From NCBI RefSeq assembly GCF_003590095.1, contig NC_039486.1, forward strand, positions 1 through 64,000: a DNA stretch of 64,000 nucleotides, in the 5' to 3' direction. A program made the position numbers and the translations under genes. Shown one piece after another: positions 1 through 9,304 of the stretch. This stretch comes from Trichoplusia ni. Lineage: Eukaryota > Arthropoda > Insecta > Lepidoptera > Noctuidae. Position 1 is the stretch's first letter. Each line of letters opens with the position of its first letter. A model generated the notes under the pieces. The model had not been told where the DNA came from. It saw only the letters and a list, made by a program, of their open reading frames with translations, and made no database searches.

Positions 1-176
1 CGTCTTCTATCCGCCGCAAGTGGCGGACGCATGATCGGCTCTGGCGGGAGTCGACTCGTGACCCCCGCCAGTTTCGCGTCCACCATTGTCCCGACGGACA
101 ACATGACGCGCTGCAGCATCTCCTCGTCGAGGGATGCTGGGGCAGTCCGCCTCTCCACGGACTGGATTTTGCAACC
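1..176 (-). pseudogene. Truncated SART-like ORF1 (gag) fragment
   Basis: Read on the minus strand, this stretch translates to a gag segment that parallels residues encoded at about 5050-5218 of the full element to its right. Both share the order KIQSVE, an RTAPA motif, SVGTM, DAKLAG, SRLPPEPI and RPPLAAD. Many substitutions separate the two, so this is a second, diverged family member and not a local duplication. On its 5' side it stops abruptly at short telomeric repeats, as expected of a 5'-truncated non-LTR insertion. It runs off the left edge, so the rest of the element is unseen. Confidence 0.8.
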
Positions 177-191
177 TAACCTAACCTAACC
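176..191. repeat. Short (CCTAA)n telomeric repeat
   Basis: About three CCTAA units separate the truncated gag fragment from the poly(T) tract, which is the poly(A) tail of the minus-strand element. This is target DNA of the retrotransposon: reading the element's sense strand, the poly(A) tail runs straight into GGTTAGG. Confidence 0.85.
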
Positions 192-560
192 TTTTTTTTT
201 TTTTTTTTTTTTTTTTTTAGGCGGGGGAATCCTCATGGACACCCGCCCCCCCGGGGGGGAGGACGGGTAGTGTCAGACTCTTACTGACTAAACCTAACCG
301 CCGGGTGACGTCAGCCGCGTTTTATGCCGGCACGTGGAGCTGCGTTGCATTACTACACAGTGCCGGCCGCGGGGATCCGCCGGCCGTTGAGCAGGGCCGG
401 CGGCTCGCTTTCGCGTTTGTGTTTGGAGACCGACGTGTAAAGAGCGTCGGCCTCCTCGCCTCATACTGGGGTCGCACCCGTCACACCGAAATGCGACCCC
501 CCGTCGCGGGTCTGTTTTGACGGGCGATATGCACCCCCGTGCCTATCGCCCAGACCCTAG

Positions 561-3500
561 TTAGGGCGGCAAGTTGCGCTCATGCGCAGCTCGTCGCCGC
601 CCCACACGACGTCGGCGTATGGCGGGCGCGCTGGGATCTTCTTCCCTCGCGCGCTCCGCCGCCTCCTTCGCTGACATAACAGTCTCGGCGAAGGAGGCCA
701 GTGCGTTCCACGCTGCACGACTGCTGATGGCAGATGCGACAACAGCCGGCAGCGCGGAAAGAGTGTCTAATCCAAGGGCCGTCAGGAGTTCGGAGCGTGA
801 CTCGGCAAAAGCCGGACATACGGCCAGAGTGTGCAATGCGGTGTCATCATCGGCACCGCACTCATGGCACGCAGTCGACTCCTCCCTCCTGACGACGCGG
901 CACAAATAGTGCCCGAAGGCACCGTGCCCTGTGAGCACTTGCGTGAGGCGGTAGGTCAACGCGCCGTACCGCCTCTCCGCCCACGGTTGTAAGTGTGGGC
1001 GGATTGCTTCACAGATAGCCCGCCCCGCCGTCGGTCGTGAGAGCCGAAGCTCCCAGTTCCTTAAGGTGACGAGGCGGGCTTGTCCTCTCCATTGTTCGAG
1101 CTGCCTCGGCGAGGGGTCGACGCCCCGGGACCGGAGCTCGGTGATGCGGGTGTAAAGGTCCGCAAGCACCTTTGCTTCCAAGTCCCAAGGCGGAGTCCCC
1201 GCCAAGGCAGTCGCGGCTTCATGCCCGACAGTGCGGTACGCACGGACGATCCTGATGGCGACAGCGCGCTGCGCGCCAAGCAGGACCGCCCGACTGTCGG
1301 GCATCAGCGTCCTGGCCCAGATGGGTGCGCCGTACAGGGCCATCGATCGGATGACACCTGCATACAGTCGGCGGCACCCTACGTCGGGGCCCCCGACGTT
1401 CGGCAGTAACCTTCCGAGAGCAGTTGCGGCAGCCCGGAGTCTAGGCGCCAGCCTTCGGAAGTGCTCCCGGAAGTTGAGCCGCCCGTCGAGGACCAAACCG
1501 AGGTATTTTATTGTGCCTGACAGCGGGATACGAACACCCTCCACTGTCAGGCACGCGTCAAGTCCGGTGGTTCGGCTCCGGGGGCCGTGCAGCAAAAGCG
1601 CTTCGGTCTTCCCCAGAGCCACGTCAAGTCCGAGCATCCGGATGCGACCCACGACGAGTTGTACGCCGCAGGTGGCACGCCGGATGCATTCTGCGGGGGT
1701 TGAACCCCGCGCCAAAACCAAGGTATCGTCCGCGTAGCAAACGACCCGCGTACAGGGCAGGAGAGCGCCCCGAAGGGTCCAGTCGTACCCGATGTTCCAC
1801 AAGAGGGGCCCCAAGACAGACCCCTGTGGAACACCGCGTCCCGTCTCCCACCTCTGCGGGCCGCTTGGCCCCGCGAACGATATCCCCCTCCCGGAGAGGT
1901 AGTCCGCCACGACGTTCTGAAGATAGAGCGGCACCCCGTGGTATCGGAGCGCCGACTCTATGCACTGATGCGGCAGCGAATTGAAGGCGTTGGCGATATC
2001 TAGCGAAACCGCTACCGCCACGCCCCCTCGTGCCACCGCATCCGTGGCGAACTCTTGAACAACTTTTAAGGCGTCCAACGTGGACCGCCTCGCCCTGAAG
2101 CCGTATTGGCAGTCCGACAGACTCGGACCAGTCCTATCCAGATGCCGGACGATGCGGGCAGCGATGACGCGCTCAAAGAGCTTGCCCGCCTCGTCCAGCA
2201 GGACAATCGGTCTGTATCCAGACGCCGAGTCTGCCGGTCGTCCCTCTTTGCGAAGAAGGACGAGCCGCCCAGTCTTCCATACATCCGGGAATCTGCCCTC
2301 CTCCAAACAGGAGTTGAGCAGACCCCGGAATCGACTTTCGAGGGGCCCCAGTGCCAGCGCTAGTGCGCGCGCCGGCACTCCGTCGGGGCCCGGGGCGGTC
2401 TTCTTCGGGCGAAGGCGGCTTATGGACGCCTCCAGTTCCCCCTCCGAGATGGCCTCCAGTGGCTCCGGCGCCTGAGGCGCGGCCACCACTGGAGGGATGA
2501 CGTCAGTCCGGGTTGGAAACAAGGACGAGACGACGACGTGGAGCAGCTGGGCCTCCATGGTCTCCGTGATCGGGGGCCCGGCGGCGCGGAGCTTGTTCCG
2601 CGCCATGAGGTACGGGCGCCCCCACGGATCCCTATTCAGGTCCTCCAGCATCTCCTGCCTAGCTCCCTCCTTGGCTTGCAGTATTGCCAGGCGGAGATTG
2701 CTCCTCGTCGTACGGTAGGCCTCATACAGCGAGGCCTCCCTCGTCTCGTCCCTGTCCGGTCTTCGGGCGTGCCTGGAGCGGTAACGGGTGTGGGCCCGCT
2801 TTGCCCCCAAGCACGCCTCTCGGAGAGCTGCGATCTCCGGCGACCACCAGTAAACTGACCGGCGGTTCGGCCGCCTGCGGACGCGAGGCATCGCGGTGTC
2901 GCACACTAAAGTTATGGTGCGACGGAAGCGCTCTGCCTCGTCGTCGATTGAGCGGCCTGAGACCGCCGGCGTGGACCAGTCGGCCACAATGGCCGCCTCG
3001 ATCAGCAGCTCTCTGTCCATCCGTTGTAGGGCCCATCGTGGGCTTCCCGAGTCCAGTGTAAAGCGCCGGATCCCGGGTCCCCCAGGGGTGGAAACGCTGA
3101 ACCGAATGTATCGGTGGTCTGATAGCGTCTCCACCTCCTCGACGCGCCAATCGCGCACGCGCTCCGCAATAGACGGAGCGCAGAACGACACGTCGACGAT
3201 GGACCCTCCGTTCTGCCGTACGCAGGTGTGGACCCTACCCCTATTGAGCAGGGCAAGGTCCAATCCGAGGGCCCACTCCTCCAAAAGCTCCCCGCGCCGG
3301 TCGGTTGCCGGTTCCCCCCACGCCGTGCTCTTAGCGTTGAGGTCACCGAGCAAGATGACCGGGCGAGGCGACAGCGTCCGAACAAGGGCCTCGAGCTCGG
3401 CCAAAAACGACTCGAACTCAGCCAGACCCCTGCTCGGCGAGAAGTAGACCCCCACAACTGCGTACGGCCCCCAAACAACGACGACATATCCCGACCCCCT

Positions 3501-3725
3501 GCGGATGGTGTGCAGGGGTCGGGAGTCCGCGCCCAAGGCGCTTATGATGGCGACGGAGCCGTCTAGGTCCCCCGCCCAATTGGGACGAGGGGCAACATAA
3601 TATGGCTCCGCCGCTACTGCAATATCGATGCCCCACTGCGCCAGCGACTGAAGGAAAAGATCCTGTGCGCCGGCGCAGTGGTTCAGGTTCCCCTGGAGGA
3701 GGAAGTGTGGACGGACGTTATCCAT
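561..3725 (-). CDS. SART-like ORF2: endonuclease-reverse transcriptase polyprotein
   Basis: The 1054-residue protein nicks the telomeric target and copies the element RNA onto it by target-primed reverse transcription. The N-terminal endonuclease (about residues 1-230) shows the conserved Asn near residue 13, AEPYY with catalytic Glu40, LLGDLNAKS near residue 148 and the terminal SDH near 203. The reverse transcriptase follows, with FRARRST, the SLDIANAFN region and the YADD catalytic motif near residue 664. A cysteine-histidine motif (CHEC...H...C, about residues 955-973) lies near the C-terminus, as in other R1-clade proteins. The ATG overlaps the ORF1 stop in TAATG. No internal stop or frameshift was found. 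Length fits SART-type ORF2 better than the longer TRAS proteins. Confidence 0.9.
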   Translation of the reverse strand: MDNVRPHFLLQGNLNHCAGAQDLFLQSLAQWGIDIAVAAEPYYVAPRPNWAGDLDGSVAIISALGADSRPLHTIRRGSGYVVVVWGPYAVVGVYFSPSRGLAEFESFLAELEALVRTLSPRPVILLGDLNAKSTAWGEPATDRRGELLEEWALGLDLALLNRGRVHTCVRQNGGSIVDVSFCAPSIAERVRDWRVEEVETLSDHRYIRFSVSTPGGPGIRRFTLDSGSPRWALQRMDRELLIEAAIVADWSTPAVSGRSIDDEAERFRRTITLVCDTAMPRVRRRPNRRSVYWWSPEIAALREACLGAKRAHTRYRSRHARRPDRDETREASLYEAYRTTRSNLRLAILQAKEGARQEMLEDLNRDPWGRPYLMARNKLRAAGPPITETMEAQLLHVVVSSLFPTRTDVIPPVVAAPQAPEPLEAISEGELEASISRLRPKKTAPGPDGVPARALALALGPLESRFRGLLNSCLEEGRFPDVWKTGRLVLLRKEGRPADSASGYRPIVLLDEAGKLFERVIAARIVRHLDRTGPSLSDCQYGFRARRSTLDALKVVQEFATDAVARGGVAVAVSLDIANAFNSLPHQCIESALRYHGVPLYLQNVVADYLSGRGISFAGPSGPQRWETGRGVPQGSVLGPLLWNIGYDWTLRGALLPCTRVVCYADDTLVLARGSTPAECIRRATCGVQLVVGRIRMLGLDVALGKTEALLLHGPRSRTTGLDACLTVEGVRIPLSGTIKYLGLVLDGRLNFREHFRRLAPRLRAAATALGRLLPNVGGPDVGCRRLYAGVIRSMALYGAPIWARTLMPDSRAVLLGAQRAVAIRIVRAYRTVGHEAATALAGTPPWDLEAKVLADLYTRITELRSRGVDPSPRQLEQWRGQARLVTLRNWELRLSRPTAGRAICEAIRPHLQPWAERRYGALTYRLTQVLTGHGAFGHYLCRVVRREESTACHECGADDDTALHTLAVCPAFAESRSELLTALGLDTLSALPAVVASAISSRAAWNALASFAETVMSAKEAAERAREEDPSAPAIRRRRVGRRRAAHERNLPP

Positions 3726-3727
3726 TA
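3723..3727 (-). promoter_or_regulatory. TAATG stop-start overlap between ORF1 and ORF2
   Basis: On the minus strand the ORF1 stop TAA and the ORF2 start ATG share one base (TAATG). Stop-start coupling through UAAUG is described for the silkworm SART1 element, where ribosomes reinitiate on ORF2 after ending ORF1. The same arrangement here suggests the same translational coupling. Confidence 0.75.
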
Positions 3728-6019
3728 CTGGTCGTCCATCCGTTCCTCCTCACAGGGTTGCGCCCGTGATGATGTGGCCGCATTGGGCACTTTCCCCAAT
3801 GCGGCCATTTGTTTCCTTATTAATGCCGGGGGAGCACATCCCCGGCTGCCCATTTGGTGGGCGGCACCGCGACCGAGCTCGGCGCATATCGCGCACCTGG
3901 CAGGCTCTTTGCACACCGCTGCCTTGTGCCCGGGCATCGCGCAGCGGTAACATAAACCGCTGCGGTCCGCGGGGCACATGCACACCGGCCTTGTGTGGCC
4001 GAGTGCTAGGCAGCGGTAGCACTTCAGTGGTCGTGCCTCCAGCTGCACGACCGTCGCCGAGCTCCATCCCACCAGGAACTTCTGCGTCCTGGTGGTTACG
4101 AGCCTCGGTACCGCCTCCAGTGGGCATTTTAGCACCGTGCTAAACTTTTGACCGGGGCTTGGCCTCAGGTCTCCCACCTTTATTCGGTCAGGCGCGCACT
4201 GACTTTGACGCGCGGCGACGTCACGAACCTCGTCCTTGGTGACGGAGTCATCCAGGTTTGACACCCGGAGCTCCGCACACCTGACGGGTCTGGTGACCCT
4301 GACGTCACCGCCGTAGATGGCCTCAAGTTTTTTGGCCATCTCGTCAGCCGCCTCCTGACCGACATTTTTCGGGAGCTGTAGCACCCGAGCCCCGGTCTGC
4401 GCCTTCCTTATTCTGATGGGGTCCGCCGCCATGTCGACCCCCATCGCGTTTAGGTCGACCCCAGCCCTCGCCTTGGTGAGCACCGTGGCGTAGGTGAGGC
4501 CTTCCTTTTCCGCCTCTGGGGTTATCGTCAGCACCACAGCGGCGGTGCGGGCGAGGCGTCTCTGGCGCTGCGCACGCTTGCGCCGCTGCTTGCCAGAAAC
4601 AGCCTTCGGCCCCCCCTTCTTCTTTTGTGGAGGCGCTTTCCCCTTCTTCGCAGGCTGTGCCTTGGGGCGCTCCGGCGCCTTCGGCTTCGGCCCTTTCTTC
4701 TTCTTTGAGACCGTGGTCCACCCTTCGTCCACGGCCTCGGATGTGCTCGCAACCGGCGCCTCTTCCGGCGCCGGTACCAGAGCCGGCGCCGGCTGCACAA
4801 CCGTCTTAGCCTTCCCCTTCGCCGGTTTTGGATCCGGCGTTGGGGTCGGCTTCGGCACCAGTCTCGGCGCCGGCTTCGGCACCGGAGTCGGCGCCGGCCC
4901 CGGCGCCGTCTTCGGCGCCAGTCGGGGCACCGGTCTCGGCGCCGGCTTCGGCGCCGCCTTTGGCGCCGTCTTTGGCGCCGGCTTCGGGGCCGGGGCCGCC
5001 CTTAGCACCTGGCTATAGGCGGCTTTGGACGCCTCCGCCTCCGCGCGTCTTTTGTCCGCCGCTAAAGGCGGACGTAAGATCGGCTCTGGCGGGAGCCTGC
5101 TGCTTAGCCCCGCCAGTTTGGCGTCCATCATGGTCCCCACGGACACCATGATGGCGCGCTGCATGGCCTCGAAGTCGAGGGCTGCTGGGGCCGTCCGTTT
5201 TTCGACGGACTGAATTTTGCCCCGCAGCTCCTCGAGCTCCCGGCTCAGCCTGGCGTTTTCCGCCAGCAGCCCCTCCGTTCCGGTGGACTTTGTCAGGGCG
5301 CGGACACCGCCCTGAATTTCCTCCACCGCATCCTTGAGCCTTTTGATTAGGCAACCCTTTATATTTTTGGAGGTACGTGCTACCTCCAGGATTGCCATAA
5401 GGCTGCCATCGATGGCTTCTTTGGCAGAAGAAGGGTCCATTGGCTTTAGTCCGGAACTAATGAGGTCCCGGACTTCCGCTCTGGCGTCCCTCCTCCGCCT
5501 CTCCTCTTCCACCTTCTCGTCCAGAGTATCGGACGACTGCGCCGATTCCGCGGCGAGCCTCCGATACTCTTCTCGTTGTCGGTGTAGCCCGACATATCGC
5601 CCGTGGGTGACGCCGCCGCGGGACCGTGTCGACGAGGCTATAGACACCTCGCTCTCACAGTCGGAAGCGGCGTACGCCCCCACAGACATTCTGTCCTCCG
5701 AAGCATCCCGCCTGGGACGCTTTCGGTCGGACCTTCCCGCGGAGCTGTCGCGTGAGTGACACGACAGCTCCTTCTCCTTCTCCAGGGGCGAGGCGATGCG
5801 CTCGAGCACCACCCGAGGCGACCTCGCCACCAAATCGTCAGCTAGACTCGGTCTACTAGTAGACCGAGTCTTCCTCCCTTCATCGACCTCTCCTTCCTTC
5901 GGTTTTTTAAATGTAGATTCCATTGGATTCCCACGAGAATGGGGGATTGGGTCGTCGTCCCCGGCCAGTGCCCCCTGTAGCCGGGGAAGGTCTAAGAGTA
6001 ACCCTCCGAGGTGCGACAT
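3725..6019 (-). CDS. SART-like ORF1: Gag-like RNA-binding protein
   Basis: The 764-residue protein would bind element RNA and direct the ribonucleoprotein to telomeres. The C-terminal third has three consecutive CCHC-type zinc knuckles (CYRCLALGHTRPVC, CYRCAMPGHKAAVC and CAIC...H...C, about residues 665-735). The middle (about residues 340-410) is a long Pro/Ala/Lys repeat encoded by 4800-5000, followed by a Lys-rich stretch that may act in nuclear entry. A coiled-coil-like segment (LSRELEELRGKIQ) lies near residue 270. The first Met is used here, but the next Met at residue 32 (MESTFKK) is an equally possible start. A perfect 28-bp palindrome lies inside the coding sequence at 5844-5871. Confidence 0.85.
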   Translation of the reverse strand: MSHLGGLLLDLPRLQGALAGDDDPIPHSRGNPMESTFKKPKEGEVDEGRKTRSTSRPSLADDLVARSPRVVLERIASPLEKEKELSCHSRDSSAGRSDRKRPRRDASEDRMSVGAYAASDCESEVSIASSTRSRGGVTHGRYVGLHRQREEYRRLAAESAQSSDTLDEKVEEERRRRDARAEVRDLISSGLKPMDPSSAKEAIDGSLMAILEVARTSKNIKGCLIKRLKDAVEEIQGGVRALTKSTGTEGLLAENARLSRELEELRGKIQSVEKRTAPAALDFEAMQRAIMVSVGTMMDAKLAGLSSRLPPEPILRPPLAADKRRAEAEASKAAYSQVLRAAPAPKPAPKTAPKAAPKPAPRPVPRLAPKTAPGPAPTPVPKPAPRLVPKPTPTPDPKPAKGKAKTVVQPAPALVPAPEEAPVASTSEAVDEGWTTVSKKKKGPKPKAPERPKAQPAKKGKAPPQKKKGGPKAVSGKQRRKRAQRQRRLARTAAVVLTITPEAEKEGLTYATVLTKARAGVDLNAMGVDMAADPIRIRKAQTGARVLQLPKNVGQEAADEMAKKLEAIYGGDVRVTRPVRCAELRVSNLDDSVTKDEVRDVAARQSQCAPDRIKVGDLRPSPGQKFSTVLKCPLEAVPRLVTTRTQKFLVGWSSATVVQLEARPLKCYRCLALGHTRPVCMCPADRSGLCYRCAMPGHKAAVCKEPARCAICAELGRGAAHQMGSRGCAPPALIRKQMAALGKVPNAATSSRAQPCEEERMDDQ

Positions 6020-6860
6020 GTGCCCCGTCGGGGGTCAACGCTAGGGACTGGTTTCCCACCAGCCATTCATCCCCTCGCCGCGTTGTCCAATAGCTTGGGA
6101 TTGGGGGTTTTTTATAGAGGTTTTCCGTCCTCGCGGTCCAACCGGTTAAGGTAAGACCTCCGTTCCTGCGTAAGTCCACCCCTGACCTCGCTGCAGGTTT
6201 ACGGTCTGGCCGACGGTGGTCTTAACAAGACCGCGTCCGGAGGCAGTGTAAGTGCACACCGGACCCGTCGCCCATCTCCGACTCCCCGCCCGCCGCCGCT
6301 ACCCGGAATAAGCCCAGGACGCCGACGGGCTGCGACATCCAGCAAGCTGTGAACACTCACTGGACTCGCCCTACACCGCGCCCGCTGCCGCTACTCGGAG
6401 TACGTCCGAGACGCCAGCGAACGCCCACCACGCGAAGGCCGGGACAAAACCGACCCCCGCCAGTCTATCCCACAAGCTGTGGGAAGACATCCCCGCCCGC
6501 CGCCGCTACCCGGAATGAGTCCAGGACGCCGGCGGGCTGCGGAGTCCAGCAAGCAGTTGACACTCACTGGACTCGCCCTCCTTCCGACCTTCGGCCAACA
6601 AACAATGGCCGAAGTCGTCGCCGCTCCAGCTCTGCAAGCCACTCCTCGCTTGAGGAGGGTGAGAGCGAGCGCGTCCGGCCAGCAGTGGACACTGGCCGGA
6701 CTGGCAGAAATTCGCCACGCACAACAATTGCCCCAACTCGCGAGACGATTATTGTGCGTACCCAGGGTGCACCGGCCCAGCGACTGCTCTTCCCCCCGGA
6801 CGTATCCGTAAGGGACCAGCAGCCGCCAGGCACACGAGGAGGTTTTCTGCCCTGCACCCC
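6020..6860 (-). other. SART-like element 5' leader with internal repeats
   Basis: This is the untranslated leader of the element. It contains a diverged repeat: a block at about 6287-6372 (CGCCCGCCGCCGCTACCC start, ending ACTCACTGGACTCGCCCT) recurs at about 6492-6577, roughly 206 bp away, with a weaker related block between them near 6375-6410. Such leader repeats often carry promoter activity in non-LTR elements, but that is inference here. Confidence 0.6.
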
Positions 6861-6914
6861 AACCTAACCTAACCTAACCTAACCTAACCTAACCTAACCT
6901 AACCTAACCTAACC
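6861..6914. repeat. (CCTAA)n telomeric repeat, about 11 units
   Basis: Near-perfect CCTAA units on the plus strand (TTAGG on the minus strand) form the 5' flank of the SART-like element. The array then decays into CCTTACC and CCTTTCTTAACC variants. Confidence 0.95.
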
Positions 6915-7535
6915 TTACCTTTCTTAACCTCAATTGGGTGACCATACCTTTATTAACGTCACCTTTTGTGACCTCACCTTTCTTGACCTCACCTGACGTT
7001 GATTAACCTCACCTTGCGTGACCCCACCTTGATTGATTGAGTGACCTGACCTTACCTTTGATTGACCATACTTAGATTAAACTCACCTTTGGTGACCTCA
7101 CCTTTCTTGACTTCACCTGACCTTGACTAACCTCACCTTGCGTGACCCCACCTTGATTGATTGAGTGACCTGACCTTATCTTTGATTGACCATACTTTGA
7201 TTTAACTCACCTTTGGTGACCTCACCTATCTTGACCTCACCTTGCGTGACCCCACCTTGATTGATTGATTGATTGAGTGACCTGACCTTACCTTTGATTG
7301 ACCATACTTTGATTAAACTCACCTTTGGTGACCTCACCTATCTTGACCTCACCTGACCTTGATTAACCTCACCTTGCGTGACCCCACCTTGATTGATTGA
7401 GTGACCTGACCTTACCTTTGATTGACCATACTTTGATTAAACTCACCTTTGGTGACCTCAAACCTTCGTGACCTAACCCTTCTTCTTCCCTTCTTGACCT
7501 CGACCTCGCCTTGATTAACCTCACCTTGTGTGACC
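6915..7535. repeat. Degenerate telomere-like minisatellite, about 124-bp period
   Basis: A repeat built from variants of CCTNACCTT and TGACC. The landmark GATTGATTGA recurs at 7031, 7155, 7259 and 7391, giving spacings of 124, 104 and 132 bp; the 104-bp unit has lost an internal block. Each unit contains CCTGACCTTA, ACCATACTT and CACCTTTGGTGACC. It is continuous with the CCTAA array on its left, suggesting decayed or rearranged telomeric DNA. Confidence 0.85.
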
Positions 7536-7960
7536 GCCAGGCTACGAAACCCTCGAGAAACGAAAAATAACAAAAAAAAAAAAAAAAAAAAAAAACTCAC
7601 AGATCACCGAGATATCGACTATTCCAAGCTATGCTATGCTAGAAACTTCGGAAAACGTTAAAACAACGCGATTTCCGCGATATCGACTTTTGGAGTTTCG
7701 CCGACCTACGCCAGGCTACGAAACCCTCGAGAAACGAAAAATAACAAAACTCACAGATCACCGAGATATCGACTATTATGAGCTTTGCTATGCTAGTAAC
7801 TACGGAAAACGTTAAAACAACACGATATGCGCGATATTGACTTTTGGAGTTTCGCCGACCTACGCCGAGCTACGCCAGGCAACGAAACCTTCGAGAAACG
7901 AAAAATAACAAAACTCACAGATCACCGAGATATCGACTATTCCGAGCTATGCTATTAATG
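7536..7960. repeat. Satellite-like tandem repeat, about 164-174-bp period, 2.5 copies
   Basis: The unit start GCCAGGCTACGAAACC recurs at 7536, 7710 and (with one change) 7874. Units share CTCGAGAAACG, CACAGATCACCGAGATATCG and GGAGTTTCGCCGACCTACG. The first unit is longer because an adenine run (about 7568-7592) has expanded inside it. Confidence 0.85.
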
Positions 7961-9120
7961 TGTGGCTAAGATTAATGTGACATCGACTGATGTTTTTATC
8001 GAAAACAACGGTGCGTTGTGAAAATAAGAATACAATTGCCGTTCCGACTGCGAACCTCCATCTACCCACATTAAGGTTACTTTATTAAATGATGCAAACT
8101 TGTTATGCTTAGAGTCCATGACCGCGAATCGTTCGTTGCCTTAAAACGCTTCTGTGATCGGTTTGGAGAAACTGAAGGGTTTTATTGTGAAATTATAGAT
8201 AAACGTTTTTTTTTAAAAACTACCTAAATAATATTATTAAGGATGGAACAGTTGACATCTGACGGGCATGTCACTGTCCCGGTGAATCCTTAAGGCACAC
8301 AGTTTCGGACTGTTCTCGTCTTCACACAGGCATAACCAAGTGGCCAGGTTTATCCGTCGTATCTTACTTTAAGTACATACTTGTGGATTCTGAATTGCCG
8401 TACTATACCTAGGCATGTTCCCGACCGAGTTCTCAAAAGTGGTCATATCACACTGTACTGGGATCGATGTATCATCACTGATAGCTGAAGCCTGATTTAT
8501 TGCTCATAGATCGATAACGATGAATGATTGTTAATATTCCATACAGTGAAAGAAGAAGAAGAAAAACATATAAAATATTTGGACTAAGCTACCTGAACGA
8601 GGTTGTGAGCTTTGGGAGGTGGACTCCTTAGTTATTTTCGTGCCAATGGCTGTACAGACCTAGCTAGTTAGAAATACATATAAGATTCCTTAATGTTTCT
8701 TAAATTGTAAAGACGCTGGTCACAAATGTTTTTGTTACATACTTAATTTATCGAGTTTGTTTGTAATGTATTTGTGTAGCTTACACGCCTGCTTGACTTA
8801 CCTTTTGGATAACGCTCTTATTAGCTCCACCTGTATGTTTGTTTGTAACCGACTCCTTAGGACTCGATTTGAACCCACTTTGACGGTCAGATTTTATAAA
8901 TAATCTGGACTCAAAGACAGGAAAAAATATCGAAATAATTCAAATGATGGATAAGAGAGATAAATAAAAAAGCGTGGTGATTTTCAGAAATTATTTTCTA
9001 TCTTTTAGTTCAGATATTTATAAAAGCGTGTTTTTATAGTTTTTTTTATTTCTTGTGAGTCGTATTACCGCTGTCAGGTACCTACGTAAATAAAAAAGTG
9101 AAACATCGAAATACAGAATA
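7961..9120. other. No gene seen
   Basis: AT-rich DNA between the satellite and the 3' end of the syntaxin gene. No reading frame, RNA gene or repeat here could be supported. Confidence 0.5.
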
Positions 9121-9126
9121 TTTATT
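9121..9126 (-). terminator. Candidate polyadenylation signal for the syntaxin gene
   Basis: AATAAA on the minus strand, about 107 nt downstream of the syntaxin stop codon. Other AATAAA-like copies lie close by, so the exact cleavage site is uncertain. Confidence 0.45.
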
Positions 9127-9232
9127 TAGTATAAGAATAATAATTTATTAATAATAGTCTGTACAAATAGTAAACATAAGTTAGTTGGTATTGAGTGATG
9201 ACTAGGCGTTTCGGACGTTGGGAGGTCTCATG

Positions 9233-9304
9233 TCACGTGAGCACCAGCACCACCAGCACCACCGCGAACCCGGCCACCAGGCACAGCACCAGGCTCATCT
9301 TTTT
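9233..9304 (-). CDS. Syx4: Syntaxin coding exon 7 (membrane anchor)
   Basis: 72 nt including the TGA stop, acceptor TTTACAG. It encodes KKM followed by about 20 hydrophobic residues rich in Val and Leu, ending one residue after the anchor, as expected for a tail-anchored protein. Confidence 0.88.
   Translation of the reverse strand, partial: KKMSLVLCLVAGFAVVLVVLVLT

Larger units (their letters stand above)
192..6860 (-). mobile_element. SART-like telomere-repeat-specific non-LTR retrotransposon (R1 clade), apparently full length
   Basis: The sense strand is minus. The element runs from a 5' end abutting (TTAGG)n at 6860/6861, through a leader of about 0.84 kb, ORF1, ORF2 and a 3' UTR, to a 27-nt poly(A) (192-218), after which TTAGG repeats resume. 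The length of about 6.67 kb, two ORFs, three CCHC knuckles in ORF1, an apurinic-like endonuclease plus reverse transcriptase in ORF2, and telomeric repeat on both sides match the SART/TRAS group of lepidopteran telomeric elements. SART is preferred over TRAS on total length, ORF2 length and the TAATG ORF junction. Both ORFs are open, so it may be autonomous. The target-site reading is seen in the sequence; the subfamily name is family knowledge and was not tested by a tree. Confidence 0.88.

Noticed and set aside
6349..6867. 172-residue plus-strand frame in the SART-like leader
   Set aside because: Antisense to the element leader and created by the GC-rich leader repeats; no domain.
6861..7535. 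CRISPR-like repeat array
   Set aside because: Period, degeneracy and absence of unique spacers show a telomere-derived minisatellite in a eukaryotic genome.
7412..7600. 62-residue minus-strand frame with a Phe run
   Set aside because: It is translation of the adenine run and minisatellite on the opposite strand.
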